NCBI GenBank assembly: GCA_019775845.1
Contig: JADQAV010000045.1
Coordinates: forward strand, 62,001-126,000
From: Myrmaecium sp. VS I D KN 1
Taxonomy: Eukaryota > Ascomycota > Dothideomycetes > Valsariales > Valsariaceae
DNA: 64,000 bases
Reading direction: 5' to 3'
In this document: positions 32,347 to 43,408 of the stretch, in pieces
Layout of the letters: each line of letters begins with the position of its first letter
Position numbering within the stretch: position 1 is the first letter of the stretch
Notes under the pieces: generated by a model
Databases searched by the model: none
The model's input: only the letters and a program-made list of their open reading frames with translations
Told to the model about the DNA's origin: nothing
Translations under genes and position numbers: made by a program

Positions 32347-33252
32347 TGGGATGACCGAATGGCTTGCCACCAGCTGAAACGGCGCTCGGCAGGCGTGGCT
32401 GCCACGCAAACGAGAAGCCTGGGGCGAAAGAGGCTCCGTCCAACAGCGGAAGAGGCGACGAAGATTTCAGCAGCGGCGGCGGCGGCGACGGCGACGGCAC
32501 GTCCGAGGCGAGTGGTCGACGTGCGACCGACGTGAGGGGGTGGGTGGATGGCGAGAAGGGAGGTAATTCGAACAGGACAAATACAGAGGCGACGGCGACA
32601 GGAGAGGAGGAGCAGGTTCTGCTTCCACCGGGGGCGGGTTAGAGAACGGTGGTGCAGTGGGAGAGCGGTAGGAATTGCCAAACTGTGAACGGGCGGCGGC
32701 GATGGCGGCGGCGGCGGCGGAGGTTAGCCTCGAGACAGCTCAGCCCTATCGGGTTGGGGGCTGAGGGAAGGCTGCGAGAGGGGGAGAAAAAGGGCTGAAG
32801 GGCTGAAGGGCCGGCGGGTGGACGGGCGAACGAGGGGACGGAGGGGACGAGGGGACGAGGGGGGGCCGGAGGGAAACCGGAACGTACAGGGTGGTTGGAA
32901 GCCGTGCAACGACTGCAACTGTGCAGGCTGCTGCAGAGCAAAAGCAAAGCGAAGCAAAGCAAAGCACTGGAAATCGAGAGAGATCGCTCAGTTTGCGCGC
33001 GACCGAGTCTCAAAGAAAGGATCTCATGTGGTGTGCTGGCGGCCGTCGGTCATGGTAGTAATGTAACTTCAGGGTCAAGTTCGGTCGCAAGTGTCTCGCC
33101 AGTGTCGTTTAGCTAGCCAGGCCGATTTGCACCCATCCACATCCCATCTGAACGAACGGCCCAGAGCGAGTGGAGACACTGTAAAGGTGTGGATAAGGAG
33201 GGGAGGGGATTGGGGTGGGAGGGGGAAAAGGTAGTAGATAGATATTTACCAG

Positions 33253-33330
33253 AGGTAAGGTACCTTACCTACTACGGCGTATACTTAGGTAAGGTAAGGT
33301 AAGGTCATGCAAAGTAAGGTGAGATTCGTA
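33253..33330. repeat. 18-bp perfect palindrome with adjacent TAAGG direct repeats
   Basis: AGGTAAGGTACCTTACCT at 33253-33270 equals its own reverse complement. It is followed by TTAGG and three TAAGG copies in a row at about 33285-33304, and one further TAAGG near 33316-33320. It lies about 900 bp upstream of the C2H2 gene. Related CCTAAGGTA words occur in other intergenic regions of the window. Confidence 0.7.
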
Positions 33331-34091
33331 AGGAGTAGGGGGGACGCCGAAGGGGAGACGGGGAGGGGGTGAGAGTGAACGGGAGAAACGATGGAAAGAG
33401 CATCGATCGAGGATGGATGGATGGATGGATGGATAGGAGAGAAAGCAGGGGGAGGAGGAAGGCGCAGCAGTTTGATGGTGGTGGTGATGGTATGTACTCG
33501 ATCCTACATAATAGTCTCAGGCAGTTATCTCCGTCGTCCTGGAGTCCTTCACATCAAAGTCAGTCAATGTGTGAATCAGTCAATCATCAACCATTCGAAA
33601 CTGCTAGCTAGTATTCACCGTCGAGGATTCCGACAGGACCTCACCTTTCATCTCTGATGGGAAAGAATGCCGAAGGTCGTTTACGACGCTGCCCTGTTCC
33701 AGTCAGATCAACGATCGGCTCGAGGGAGAGAGCGGGAGAAACAGACATGCCATCCCTTCATCCCATCCCATCCCTCCTCTATGGATCCATCCATCCACCG
33801 GGCAATCACTCGGTGGATAACTTCTTAACCAATTGTGCAATAGCAGACAGCCTGCTACTGTCTCACTGACGTTCCCAGCGAGCAGCTACTCTGATTACAT
33901 AGGTGCAGTATAAACCAGAAATATCAATAATAATGAAGATATCAAATCAATTCCGCCCCAGCTGCCTCAGGTAGCAGCGTTCCAGCCCAGCCAGGCCCAG
34001 CCCGGGCCGCCGTGGGTGGTCGACACCTCAGGCCAGGCCAGGGGAGATCGGGGATACAAGGCCGCTTCAGGGAAAAGGAGGGATAGAAAAG

Positions 34092-34113
34092 AAAAAAAAA
34101 AAAAAAAAAAAAA
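34092..34113 (+). repeat. Poly-A tract (about 22 A)
   Basis: This is an uninterrupted A-run inside an A/G-rich stretch. It is not flanked by target-site duplications or coding remnants that would point to a retrotransposed copy, so it is read as a simple repeat. Confidence 0.7.
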
Positions 34114-37100
34114 CAACAAAAAAAGAGGGCTCGAGCTTTCCAGAAGACGTGCAGATTCCCTCATCCTTCATACAATACTATCCCACACTACATACGGAGT
34201 ACTCCCGCTTCTATGTACTAACTACGAGCTAGGTAGGAGTTACCTTAGTGACCACCACTTCCCGACCCGGCCTCTCCATCCTTACAGGGCGCCGCCGCCC
34301 GGGGCTGCTGCCGGGCTGCTGCTGCGACGAATCCTGGGCCGGCAATGACACGCTGCGAGGTGCATGCACCGTGGACTGGGAGGGGGTTCATGTTACACTT
34401 AGAGTAAATAGGTAAGCACAGTACCTACTGAACCTCACTCATCCTTGTAGGTACCGACTTATAAACACTGTATAGATTTGGAAAAAATATCAATTTGACC
34501 TCGTCGCTGAAGGGCGGAGGGGAAGCGTTCCTGGTAAACCATTATTGTAGTAAAAGCGCAAGAAGACAATGAACCTAAATGAAAACAAAAGAATGATCAA
34601 GCGAACGAAGAGAACACAGCCTTCCATGATCATTACAGCAGTACCTAGTACTCCTTCCTACTCCCGTAAAAGTAAACACGCTCCCGATGCGCTGCACTTT
34701 GGAAGTCTCATCACCATCTCACCACCGTGGAGTCGTCCATCCGCAACCATCCCGCCTACCCACAACACATGAAGGGGAGCCGTACATTCGGGACAATGAT
34801 AAGGGGACATGGGTAGCGAGCAAGCACCTTACGCAGTCCAGCGGCGCCTGCATGAACGATGAGCCATGCCTTTCCGGCGGGTTTTATACATATACACATG
34901 CTTACCGTACAGAAGGTGTTGTAGTATATCAAACAAAACCTCCCCTTACCTCCCACCTCCATACTATACCGACTGGACGTGCGGAGAAGCATACAAATTT
35001 TCGTATAGGAATATAGGTGAGGACGAGATCAAAGCCTCCGCAACATTTAAGACATCTCTTAAGCCTTGAATGCTTCGTAGCGAGTAAGGTACCCGCCACT
35101 AGTCCGTCTTCATCTCCGTCCAACGTGAATGCATGCCGCTCAGCCTTGCGCACATCCACACCGAACGGCATCCTCTGAGTGGATGGGAGTGGCGCTCCCC
35201 CCTTTTCACTCCTCAGCTACGACGGTAATCGCACAAGACACCTCCTACCCTTCGCAGCTAGCTAATGCATCGTCCCCGATCTGGTGCTCACAACCTACGC
35301 GCATGGTTGGAAGGGGGTGCTGGGGTGGTGGAGCGAATAGGGGGAGGCTGTACAGTACAAGCAAATTAGCTAGCTACCGAGAAACCTCGCCAGTTGAGCG
35401 AACCGAAATCGGTCGGAGCCCCCAGGGCATCTGCCCATCTCCATGGATCAACTCCCGGGCTGCTGTGCGTTTTTCCGAGGAGAAAGTGGAAGCACAGTAG
35501 GAGTAGGAACCGCCGCTAGTTCATCACATCGCCCCCTCCCCTTGTGCCCTGGCCAACCTGGTGGTCAATGACAGGAAAAACTGTACAGTAGACCTGAATC
35601 GGCAACGCGAATGGTCTCGGTCGTGCCTCGTCTCGTCTCGTCTCGCCTTCGGACGGTGGACGTGGCGTCGCGTGGCGGTGCTCGAGAACGCCCCCGGCTG
35701 CTTCCGCCCGGGGCCCGGGGCTTACCAGAATCTACCTTTGCACCCCGGACTCGCTGGACACACCTTCATGCATGGACGTTGGTTGGCATATCCTCGAACG
35801 ACGAACGATGGGATACATTCTGGTTTCCGCAGGTCTGAACTTAAACTGAATGAATTAGGCCCCGGATAGTCTTGCTGCTGAATAGCTTCAGCTACCTTAT
35901 TTCAGGTTTCTTCTGTCATTCCGCCAGGGGGCCGGCTGATACTATTCCTTGCCATCGGCGCCATGTCTCACAGTAGTTTTCCACTGCGTTGCAGGTACGG
36001 TACGGTACAGCAAGATCCTATCCCGATGCTATAGCTCCGATCTTATAGCCCTTTATATATACGGACGGGGTATATCTGTTCCAGACATGCCGAAACATAT
36101 AAATATAGACAGTGGAGAAAGAAATGCGGCTGTGTACATCGCTTCGACAGAGCGCTGGCACCAGCGTATGTACATAGCGTACGCGGAGGAGGGCCGTGGG
36201 TACGGAGATGAGGTTTCCAACCTCTTCTGCACGTTCCTTACCTTTTCTCCTGCCTCTCTCTCTTACGATGATGACGGGGAATTCCCGCTCATCCAGCAGG
36301 ACTGGATCTACCTGCCTGAGCTTATACCGGCTCGGCGTGTAGTCCGGTACGGGTATGGCCCTTACCTTCCCTCCTGTCGGCCTCCTCCCTACTACCTAAC
36401 CTTTCGCTGCTTGGACGCCATGGCCTCGGAACGGCATGCGAATGTTGCACGGTGAGGAGGGCTGGACAAACGCAGGTGCAGGTAGAAGGAGATATATCCC
36501 ATGAGGTACTAGGTTGCGAGCAGACGTGCTAGTGAGAAAAAGGGATGCCTCGGTCGACGTACTTGAAATGTATGTAGCCTTGTTCAACGGACGAAAAGTT
36601 CGAAGGGGATGGATGGCTCGGCTGAGTCGCTCATAGGGCTGCGAAAAAGAGCATGACGCCACAGTTCGATCCAGCCACGTGAAGATCCTTTTTCGCCCAT
36701 GTGTTTTTTTCTTTTTTGCTTTTTCGAGACCCTGCGCAAAGTGCAGTGACTCAGGTACTACTGCATCTGATTGGTTCCTCAAGCGTGTGACGAGGTAGTG
36801 ACTGAGAAATTCCCTTCAGCAACGAACAGCGTCAACCATTTCTCTCTCTCATATCAGCTTTCAGCACTGGATCCACCTCAGCACCGCCCGCGATCGCCCT
36901 TTTTCCAACGGCGAGCCCCCCCACCCAACCACCACCTCCCCTGCGTCCGACCCACACATCACTCGCCTGAAGGTTGCAGGTTGCAAACCATAGCCCATAT
37001 TCCCGCGTCTTTTGCCATTTGTTGATCGTCCGTTACATACATCCATCCATCACAACCTGCCGTGGCATCTCATCTCTCATCTTCCTCTTCCGTTCGTCCG

Positions 37101-37322
37101 TGCTGGCCTGCCTGCCCTGCCTGCTGTAACCTGCGCCGGTGAGCGACGACTGCTGCCGTGCGCGCTCGCACCGCCAGCGTTTGGTGTCGCTGAACGTCCT
37201 TCTCCTCGGAAAGGCAAGGAGGCACGAGGGGCACGGGGTTAGAGAGAGAGAACGAGAGGGTGTGAGTGCGCGCGCGTGTGTGGTGTGTGCAGGCATTCTT
37301 TTTAAGGTCGAATCTTGGCAGG

Positions 37323-38755
37323 ATGGCCTTGCTAGACAGAGTCCCTGGGGACTTGAATCTTTATATTGGCGGGTATGTGATAGTCCACTTGTTCAGCTTC
37401 ATCATGGACGGAGGTCCCTGTGTGTTATCAAGCTCGAGGACCGGATGATTGGCTCATTCCAATATTCATTCCCGTATTGACGAGGTGTTGCTCGATTGTA
37501 GATTATTCACATTAAGGCGCAAGGATGCTCTCAAGCAAGCCAACATCACCCATGTCCTCTCGGTGTTGCGCATGCCGCTCGACGAAGACCTCTTCAGCTC
37601 GTTTAAGCATATGGTCGTCGAGGTCGATGATGTCGAGGACGAGAACCTGCTGCAGTACTTTCCCCAAACCAACGCGTTCATCGAGGAGGGCCTGAAGAGC
37701 GGCGGTGGGGTCCTGGTACATTGGTGAGTCCGTCCAGAATTGATATGTATTCATTCCATTTGCCAGTTTTCGTTCCTTCAGTCTCTTCGCTTCTATCAGC
37801 TCCAGACGGGTCTCCCCAGTTTCTGCTTTGGCACTCGCGAGTCTCAAATCCCGCGTCAAAATTTCTCAAAGCCACATAACCAACCATTCTTCACGCAGTG
37901 CCATGGGCAAGTCCCGCTCCGCCACCTGCGTGATCGCTTACCTGATGCATAAGCACCACATCTCGCCCACGGAAGCGTTGGACCACGTCCGGCAGGCCCG
38001 GTCGATCTGCGAACCGAACGAAGGCTTCATGCGTCAGCTGGAGCTCTACCATCAGATGCGCGCCCCGGAGGACGTGGAGGGAACGCCCGCCTATCAGCGC
38101 TGGGCGTACCAGCGCGAGGTCGAGCTGAGCCTGGCGTGCAACCAGGCACCTGAGGCGGACAAGATCCGATTTGAGGACGAGCACGTGCAGGCGGATGGAG
38201 GTGCTGGTAGTGCGGCAAGCACTGAGCTCCGATGCCGGAAATGCAGGTGAGTTCTTCGCGGGGGAGCACAGAGAACCCTCTCATTCCCTTTTCCCACATG
38301 GAGATATGAATCCCCATCACGGCGGAACCCCCCAGATTAACAGCCCTCGCAGACGCATGCTCGCCACAACACAATTCCTCAGCCCGCACAGCGAGTCATC
38401 CTCCGCCTCCTCCTCCTCCTCCTCCTCCTCCTCCTCCTCAGCCTGCGCCCACTACTTCCTCGAGCCGCTCTCGTGGATGCGCCCGGAGCTGGAGCAAGGC
38501 AAGCTCGACGGCCGGCTCGAGTGCCCCAAGTGCCGGGCCAACGTGGGCAAGTACGCGTGGCAGGGGATGCAGTGCAGCTGCGGCCAGTGGGTCGTCCCCG
38601 GCCTCAGCCTGGCCAAGAACCGCATCGACGAGGCCAGCGCGCGGCCGCCGGCGGGCGCGACCGGCATTCGACGACCCCCCGGCGCGCAGCCCCCTGGCCA
38701 GGGCCCGCCGTCGGTGCCGGTCCCGGACGGTGGGCGGGGGATGCAGAATTTGTAG
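37323..38755 (+). CDS. YVH1: Dual-specificity protein phosphatase Yvh1
   Basis: Exons 37323-37372, 37502-37723, 37899-38246 and 38353-38755 give 340 residues. The phosphatase domain includes [20 protein letters not shown] and the active-site loop [13 protein letters not shown], with nucleophile Cys 91; its codon is split by the second intron. The general-acid region is [20 protein letters not shown]. The C-terminal zinc-binding domain has [13 protein letters not shown], then [32 protein letters not shown] and [18 protein letters not shown] run of about 16 Ser interrupted by one Ala lies between the zinc-ligand pairs. In yeast Yvh1 releases Mrt4 from pre-60S ribosomes through its zinc domain; that role is inferred here. 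All introns have GTATGT, GTGAGT or similar donors. Confidence 0.92.
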
Positions 38756-39533
38756 GCGCTGCAGGGGCGCCCGGAGTGGAAGTGGGTGGGTTGATGGATG
38801 GTGGTGGAGAGAATGGGAGAGGCGGCGGTCATGGGAATCCCGAATCCGGAAGGAGGCGGTTGGCGCACGAGCAGCCTGAGGCCATCTTATTCACACCCAG
38901 AGGAGAGGGGAGCATGAATGCGCGAGGGAATGGAGTACCTAAGGTAGTGGATGACCAAAGAATCCCGATATAAGGGTGCGGTTAAAGCGTTCAAATCAAT
39001 CAAATCTCTATCCAATTTGCACAAAACTCGCGCGCACCTCCTTACCGAGATCGAGAAGAATCGCGCTCCGTGAGGCTCCTCGTTCTATCACTATTATTTC
39101 TTCCGCAGCGTTTCGAAGAAAGAATACATACACATCAAGTGTCAGGGAAGACGACGGGATCGCTCTCCCATGTGCATCAGTGTATGCGGGTACTGATACA
39201 TGCTAAAAAAACCCTACCCCCTTTGCCCCATTAACCACGGAGAAACTGGATGGATGGATGTGTGGATGACTAGACAGCCCCACTTTCCCACGCAGTTCGT
39301 TCCCGTACTCGCTGCGAGAAAACAGGACTCGCGGGGTGACCTGGGCGAAAACGGTTCGCCCGCCAAGCCTAGGATAAATGATGAAAAAAGGAAGAAGAAG
39401 GACGAGGAGTTTGGACGGCAGAAGACTTCGACAAGATTGCATCAAATTGCTATCGAGACCGCTCCATGCGATGCCTGCCCCTTCAAGCAGCCCACCACGG
39501 CCACCTCTCTGGTTGCAGGCCGATTCGCACGGG
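38756..39533. other. Convergent intergenic region between YVH1 and the KH-domain gene
   Basis: This is 3' flanking DNA with no protein-like frame. The word TACCTAAGGTA occurs at 38937-38947 and a GGATGGATG repeat at 39248-39258. Confidence 0.4.
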
Positions 39534-41566
39534 CTACGCCCCAGGAGGTGGCGGCGGCGGTGGGGGAACGTCGTTGGAAGGAGGCGGAGGAGGGACTCCC
39601 GGCGCGCCGGAAACGCCTGGTGGGGGCGACTGCGACGTGCCCGGAGCCTGCTGCTGTTGCTGTTGCTGCATGTACGCATAGTACATGTTGACGTACGCTT
39701 GATAGCCCCCGTACGCGGCGTAAGGGTCTGCCACCCCCTGCTGCGCGTAGTATTGTGCGTACTGTTGCGAGTAGTCGGCCCCAGGTGCGGGAGCACCGGG
39801 GGTACCCGCGGCTGGAGTTACCGGAGTCGCCGGATCGTGACTGGGGGATTGGTGATCGCCGTACATGCGGGAACTGTTGTCGCCATAACCGCTGTTGTGT
39901 CTGCCGCTGCCGCCATAGCCACCACCGTAGCCTCCACCATAACCTCCACCGTAGCCGCCGCCGTATCCGTGACTGCCACTGCGTTCCCGATCGCCGTATC
40001 CCCCATTCCTGTGGCCGCCATAGTCCCGGCGTGAGGGGCCACGTTCCTTGAACTCTTCGTAGGATTTCTTCACATTAGCCAGAAGATCGAGACACAGCTC
40101 CTTCGCCTCTTGGATCCTCTCTTTATGCGGAGAGCTGGGAACCATGTTAGACTTTGACAGCACTGGAAAATGTCGGAGAAGGTGCACTTACGCAACATGC
40201 AGATACATAGGCTCGTCGCTTTCTTGGTTGGTGGAAGGCTCTGCATATCCGGATCCACGGCCCTTGATCTGCACGCGACATCCAGTGGTGGCTTGAATAT
40301 GTTTGACATTGGCACCACCTGCGCCGACAACCTGAGCTCGGAGGTTGAATCCAGGGATTGGCTCGAGATCGATAGGAATCTTCTCCTCTGGCCACTTGCG
40401 CTGTTGAACGTGGGGGATCGCAGCCACAACAGCGGCGGCGACGGAACCCCATTACGTTAGCATAGACCGAAGATATCATGTTTGACCAGGAGCATACTTA
40501 CGCGTCCGAGTTCGTCTCTCTCGAAAGGCTCCGGCTCCCTCCTTTGGAACCTGCGCTTGTCGACGAGCTCAGGGAGGTCCTCGTCTATGATCTGATTGAT
40601 CCGCGCAATCGCTTTCTCAAGGCCTTCCTTAGTCGTGCTGGTGACATGTAGGTATAGAGGCGGGTTCTGGAAACATGTTAGCCGATGAGCTCCGGCTATG
40701 AGGGAGACTACGAGGGAACGCACCGAAGGAGTAGCCATGCTCTTGTCCGGCAGGTAGTTGCCCCGGGTCGTCACATCTTGAAGATATATAAGTAAGAACT
40801 CCCTACAAACGTTATGAGAAGGCAATATTGAGCGTACCAGCGCCAGTCATTTCCTTGATCTATTTCATGCCGTTAGCAATTGCAGAAAGGGGGCCGGAAC
40901 GAATATGAACTAGCACATCCGTGAGCGCATGTCAACAGTGTTATTCGCGCAGGGCAGACGACAGAGGAGCTCGACCTGGAGCTGATGAAGCCCAACGCGA
41001 GAAAGGGAGGAAAGGGATGTGAAGTTCCTTCGTCATCAGTAAGACAACAGCAAAGTGATATACCTCTTTCTGAGTTTGGCCCTTAGTCAAGACGTAGCGC
41101 GTCCGCAGGTCATTGATTTCGATATCCTTGATATAATCTCCATCCTGGCTGTAGACATCAGTCGGGATTCCGGTCGCACTGGAAGCAGGCGCGCTTGGAG
41201 ACTTGGCGGAGGCAGGACTGCCAGTCTATATATCTGTTAGCGAATGCTCGAGGGACCGAAAGAGTCGCGTGGAGCACTTACGGAACGGACAGGCGGAATG
41301 TCCACTTGGTGAGCGTTCCTGCGCGCCGCAAGTTGCGCATTGATCTTAGCTGCAGCGGCCGCGGCCGCGGCAGCGGCAGCAGCAGGATCAAGTTTCTTGG
41401 GCTCTCCAGCGGCCGGGCTATCAGAAGCGTCCCTCGAGCGCAGCGGGCTGCGGCTGCGCCGGGCATCCGTATGGCGGGAGGCAGGTGAGCGGGAGCGGCG
41501 ATCGAACCTGGAGCTGCGGGGCTCGGTCTGGTCGAAGCGCGATCGTTTTCGGGGTTCTTCGGACAT
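39534..41566 (-). CDS. KH-domain RNA-binding protein, KHDC4/BLOM7-like
   Basis: Seven minus-strand exons: 41566-41282, 41225-41064, 40859-40838, 40776-40724, 40666-40502, 40400-40192 and 40134-39534, giving 498 residues. The N terminus is an Arg/Ser-rich stretch (PRKRSRFDQTEPRSSRFDRR), then a run of 12 Ala before AAKINAQLAARR. The first KH-like unit spans LRTRYVLTKGQTQKEIKEMT to EKAIARINQIIDED. The second has AQVVGAGGANVKHIQATTGC with a GAGG loop and RVQIKGRGSGY. The C-terminal third is low-complexity: repeated GGGY, a seven-residue Gln run and Pro runs. This layout matches the KHDC4 (KIAA0907) family, linked in animals to pre-mRNA splicing. The third exon is only 22 nt. The promoter is shared with divergent ILV6. 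Confidence 0.84.
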
Positions 41567-42077
41567 GCTGAGAGGGCGCGCAAAGGCGAGGGAATGAAGA
41601 GAAGTGATGCCTCCGAGTGGCAAGCGAGAGGGCGGTTGAAGAATACCTGGAGTTGAGCTGCAAGCAGGCAGATGAGTAGTGAGAGCACCGCTGGAAAAAG
41701 TAACGGGCGGCCCCTGCACCGATCGATGGTTGGATGCCCCAGGCGTGCAACTTCCACCTAAGGTATCAACTCAAGGTTAGGCATCAAGCTGTATGAAACC
41801 GTAATATACATGCTCGAGTATTAGTAGTGAAAGAAACGATGATAACAATCAATACGGTACGCAATTGGCTCGCAATCATCAAAAGCTACCTAGGACCTGG
41901 TAGATCCCTATGTAATACGCAACCTACCAGTGGAGGCCGCTATGCGGAGCGCGGTCCCTCCGACCCCGGACTACGGATTTTGTTTGCTGCTCGCTGACTC
42001 CGCACTCCCCAACCGTCCCTCCTTCCCTTCACATCTCCACCACTCTCGAGGTTGCTGAAGACCTAGCAATCATCACA
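41567..42077. promoter_or_regulatory. Divergent promoter of the KH-domain gene and ILV6
   Basis: This is 511 bp between divergent starts. TGACTC at 41995-42000, about 78 bp upstream of the ILV6 ATG, is a core for Gcn4/CpcA-type control. CCACCTAAGGTATC lies near 41755-41768. C/T-rich leader DNA precedes ILV6. Confidence 0.4.
41995..42000 (+). promoter_or_regulatory. Candidate CpcA/Gcn4 site upstream of ILV6
   Basis: TGACTC lies 78 bp before the ILV6 ATG, in the likely core promoter or early leader. Seen as a motif only. Confidence 0.3.
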
Positions 42078-43172
42078 ATGGCCTCAAGGCGAGCTCTGAC
42101 AGCTCTGCCGCGCGCGGGCTCGCTTTTCCGAAAGACGCTGACTCCAGCTTGCCGTCAATCCTCTTCGTCATCCACTCAAGGTAGCTCCATCCTCGACGTC
42201 CTCCAAGCCTTCCCCAAATCTGATGAATCACGCTAGCTCTTGCCTACAAGGCCTTGCATCGGCGCATTGGACCTCTCCCGACCGACAACAGTCCCCCGGC
42301 ATGGTCCGCGCCCGCGGCCGTCAGCAGCATCCTCTACGAGACGCCGCTCCCCTCTCAAGCGCCCCCGAAACGCCATGTCCTTAACTGCCTCGTCCAGAAC
42401 GAGCCGGGTGTGCTCTCGCGCGTCTCCGGTATTCTCGCCGCGCGCGGCTTCAACATCGACAGCTTGGTCGTGTGTAACACCGAGGTCGACGATCTCTCCC
42501 GCATGACCATCGTGCTGCAGGGCCAGGATGGCGTCGTCGAACAGGCCCGCCGCCAGCTTGAGGATCTTGTCCCCGTCTGGGCTGTCCTCGACTACACCGC
42601 CGCCCCTCTGGTGCAGCGTGAGCTGCTCCTCGCCAAGATCTCCATCCTGGGCCCGGAGTATTTTGAGGAACTCCTCGCCCACCACCGAGAGATGGTGCAG
42701 GCTCCCGAGTTGGATGCGGAAGGCTCCATGCCCCAGGCTACACCGGAAGAGCTTGAAGAGGATGCGCGGCGCGCGGCGCAGGAGAGTCTCCGCACAGACT
42801 ATCATCCATCCAAGCTGGCGGTTTCCGAGGCGCTCAGGCACAAGCATGAGCATCTGCGAGCCATCACGTTCTTGACTCATCAATTCGGTGGCAAGGTGCT
42901 GGATATTAGCTCGAACAACTGCATTGTGGAGGTGTCGGCAAAACCCAGCAGGATCGATAGCTTCATGAAGCTCGTCGCTCCCTTCGGTGTGCTTGAGTCA
43001 GCGAGGACTGGTAAGTCTATCGAGTGCCTGTATCAAAGAGCATATCGAATCCTAATGAAATTTCTACCTAGGTCTAATGGCTCTCCCACGCTCGCCTTTG
43101 CATGGCCCCAATGAGGTTGAGGAGAAGGAGATTCAAGATATTGTGGATCAGAGCACTTTGCCTCCCGGTTAG
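42078..43172 (+). CDS. ILV6: Acetolactate synthase regulatory (small) subunit, mitochondrial
   Basis: Exons 42078-42180, 42237-43010 and 43072-43172 give 325 residues. The N terminus MASRRALTALPRAGSLFRKT is basic and Ser/Arg-rich, a mitochondrial presequence. The ACT domain follows: KRHVLNCLVQNEPGVLSRVS, GILAARGFNIDSLVVCNTEV and LSRMTIVLQGQ. A second conserved part includes LVQRELLLAKISILGPEYFE, LTHQFGGKVLDISSNNCIVE and KPSRIDSFMKLVAPFGVLES. The subunit activates the catalytic subunit Ilv2 and confers valine feedback on the first common step of branched-chain amino-acid synthesis. The insert at about 180-210 (Glu/Ala-rich) is usual for fungal members. The short last exon encodes the conserved ALPRSPLHGP. 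The gene is convergent with argB, about 240 bp between stops. Confidence 0.95.
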
Positions 43173-43408
43173 ATCATGTCAAGCGTCCAATGCTCGGGGC
43201 GGGTGCCTGATTTGATTCGCTCTCAATTACTTTCATATTTTGTAACATTACTGCCTAGCAGAAATCTGAATTCGTCGGTACAAAACCAAAGGTTCAGTAT
43301 GTCCCGAATATTAGCATGTAGGTGCCAACATCAAGTTCAGACACATTTTGTGAGCTTAAGCTCGCCGTGCAGCAGTCATCCTTCCCTGGTCGTGCTGGTC
43401 CGAACAGC

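Larger units (their letters stand above)
32347..37322. other. 5-kb divergent region between the C2H2 gene and YVH1
   Basis: This is the largest gap in the window. It contains GC-rich leader-like DNA next to the C2H2 gene (32350-33000), an 18-bp palindrome with TAAGG repeats (33253-33330), GGAT repeats (33411-33434), a 22-A tract (34092-34113), a GGAGTACTCC palindrome (34196-34205), a GC-rich patch (35690-35725) and TATA-rich DNA near 36050-36110. One 122-codon ATG frame (36087-36455) has mixed composition but no known match. Long leaders or an unannotated transcript are possible. Confidence 0.45.

Noticed and set aside
34092-34113. Poly-A tail of a retroposed copy
   Set aside because: No upstream coding remnant, no target-site duplication seen; treated as a simple repeat.
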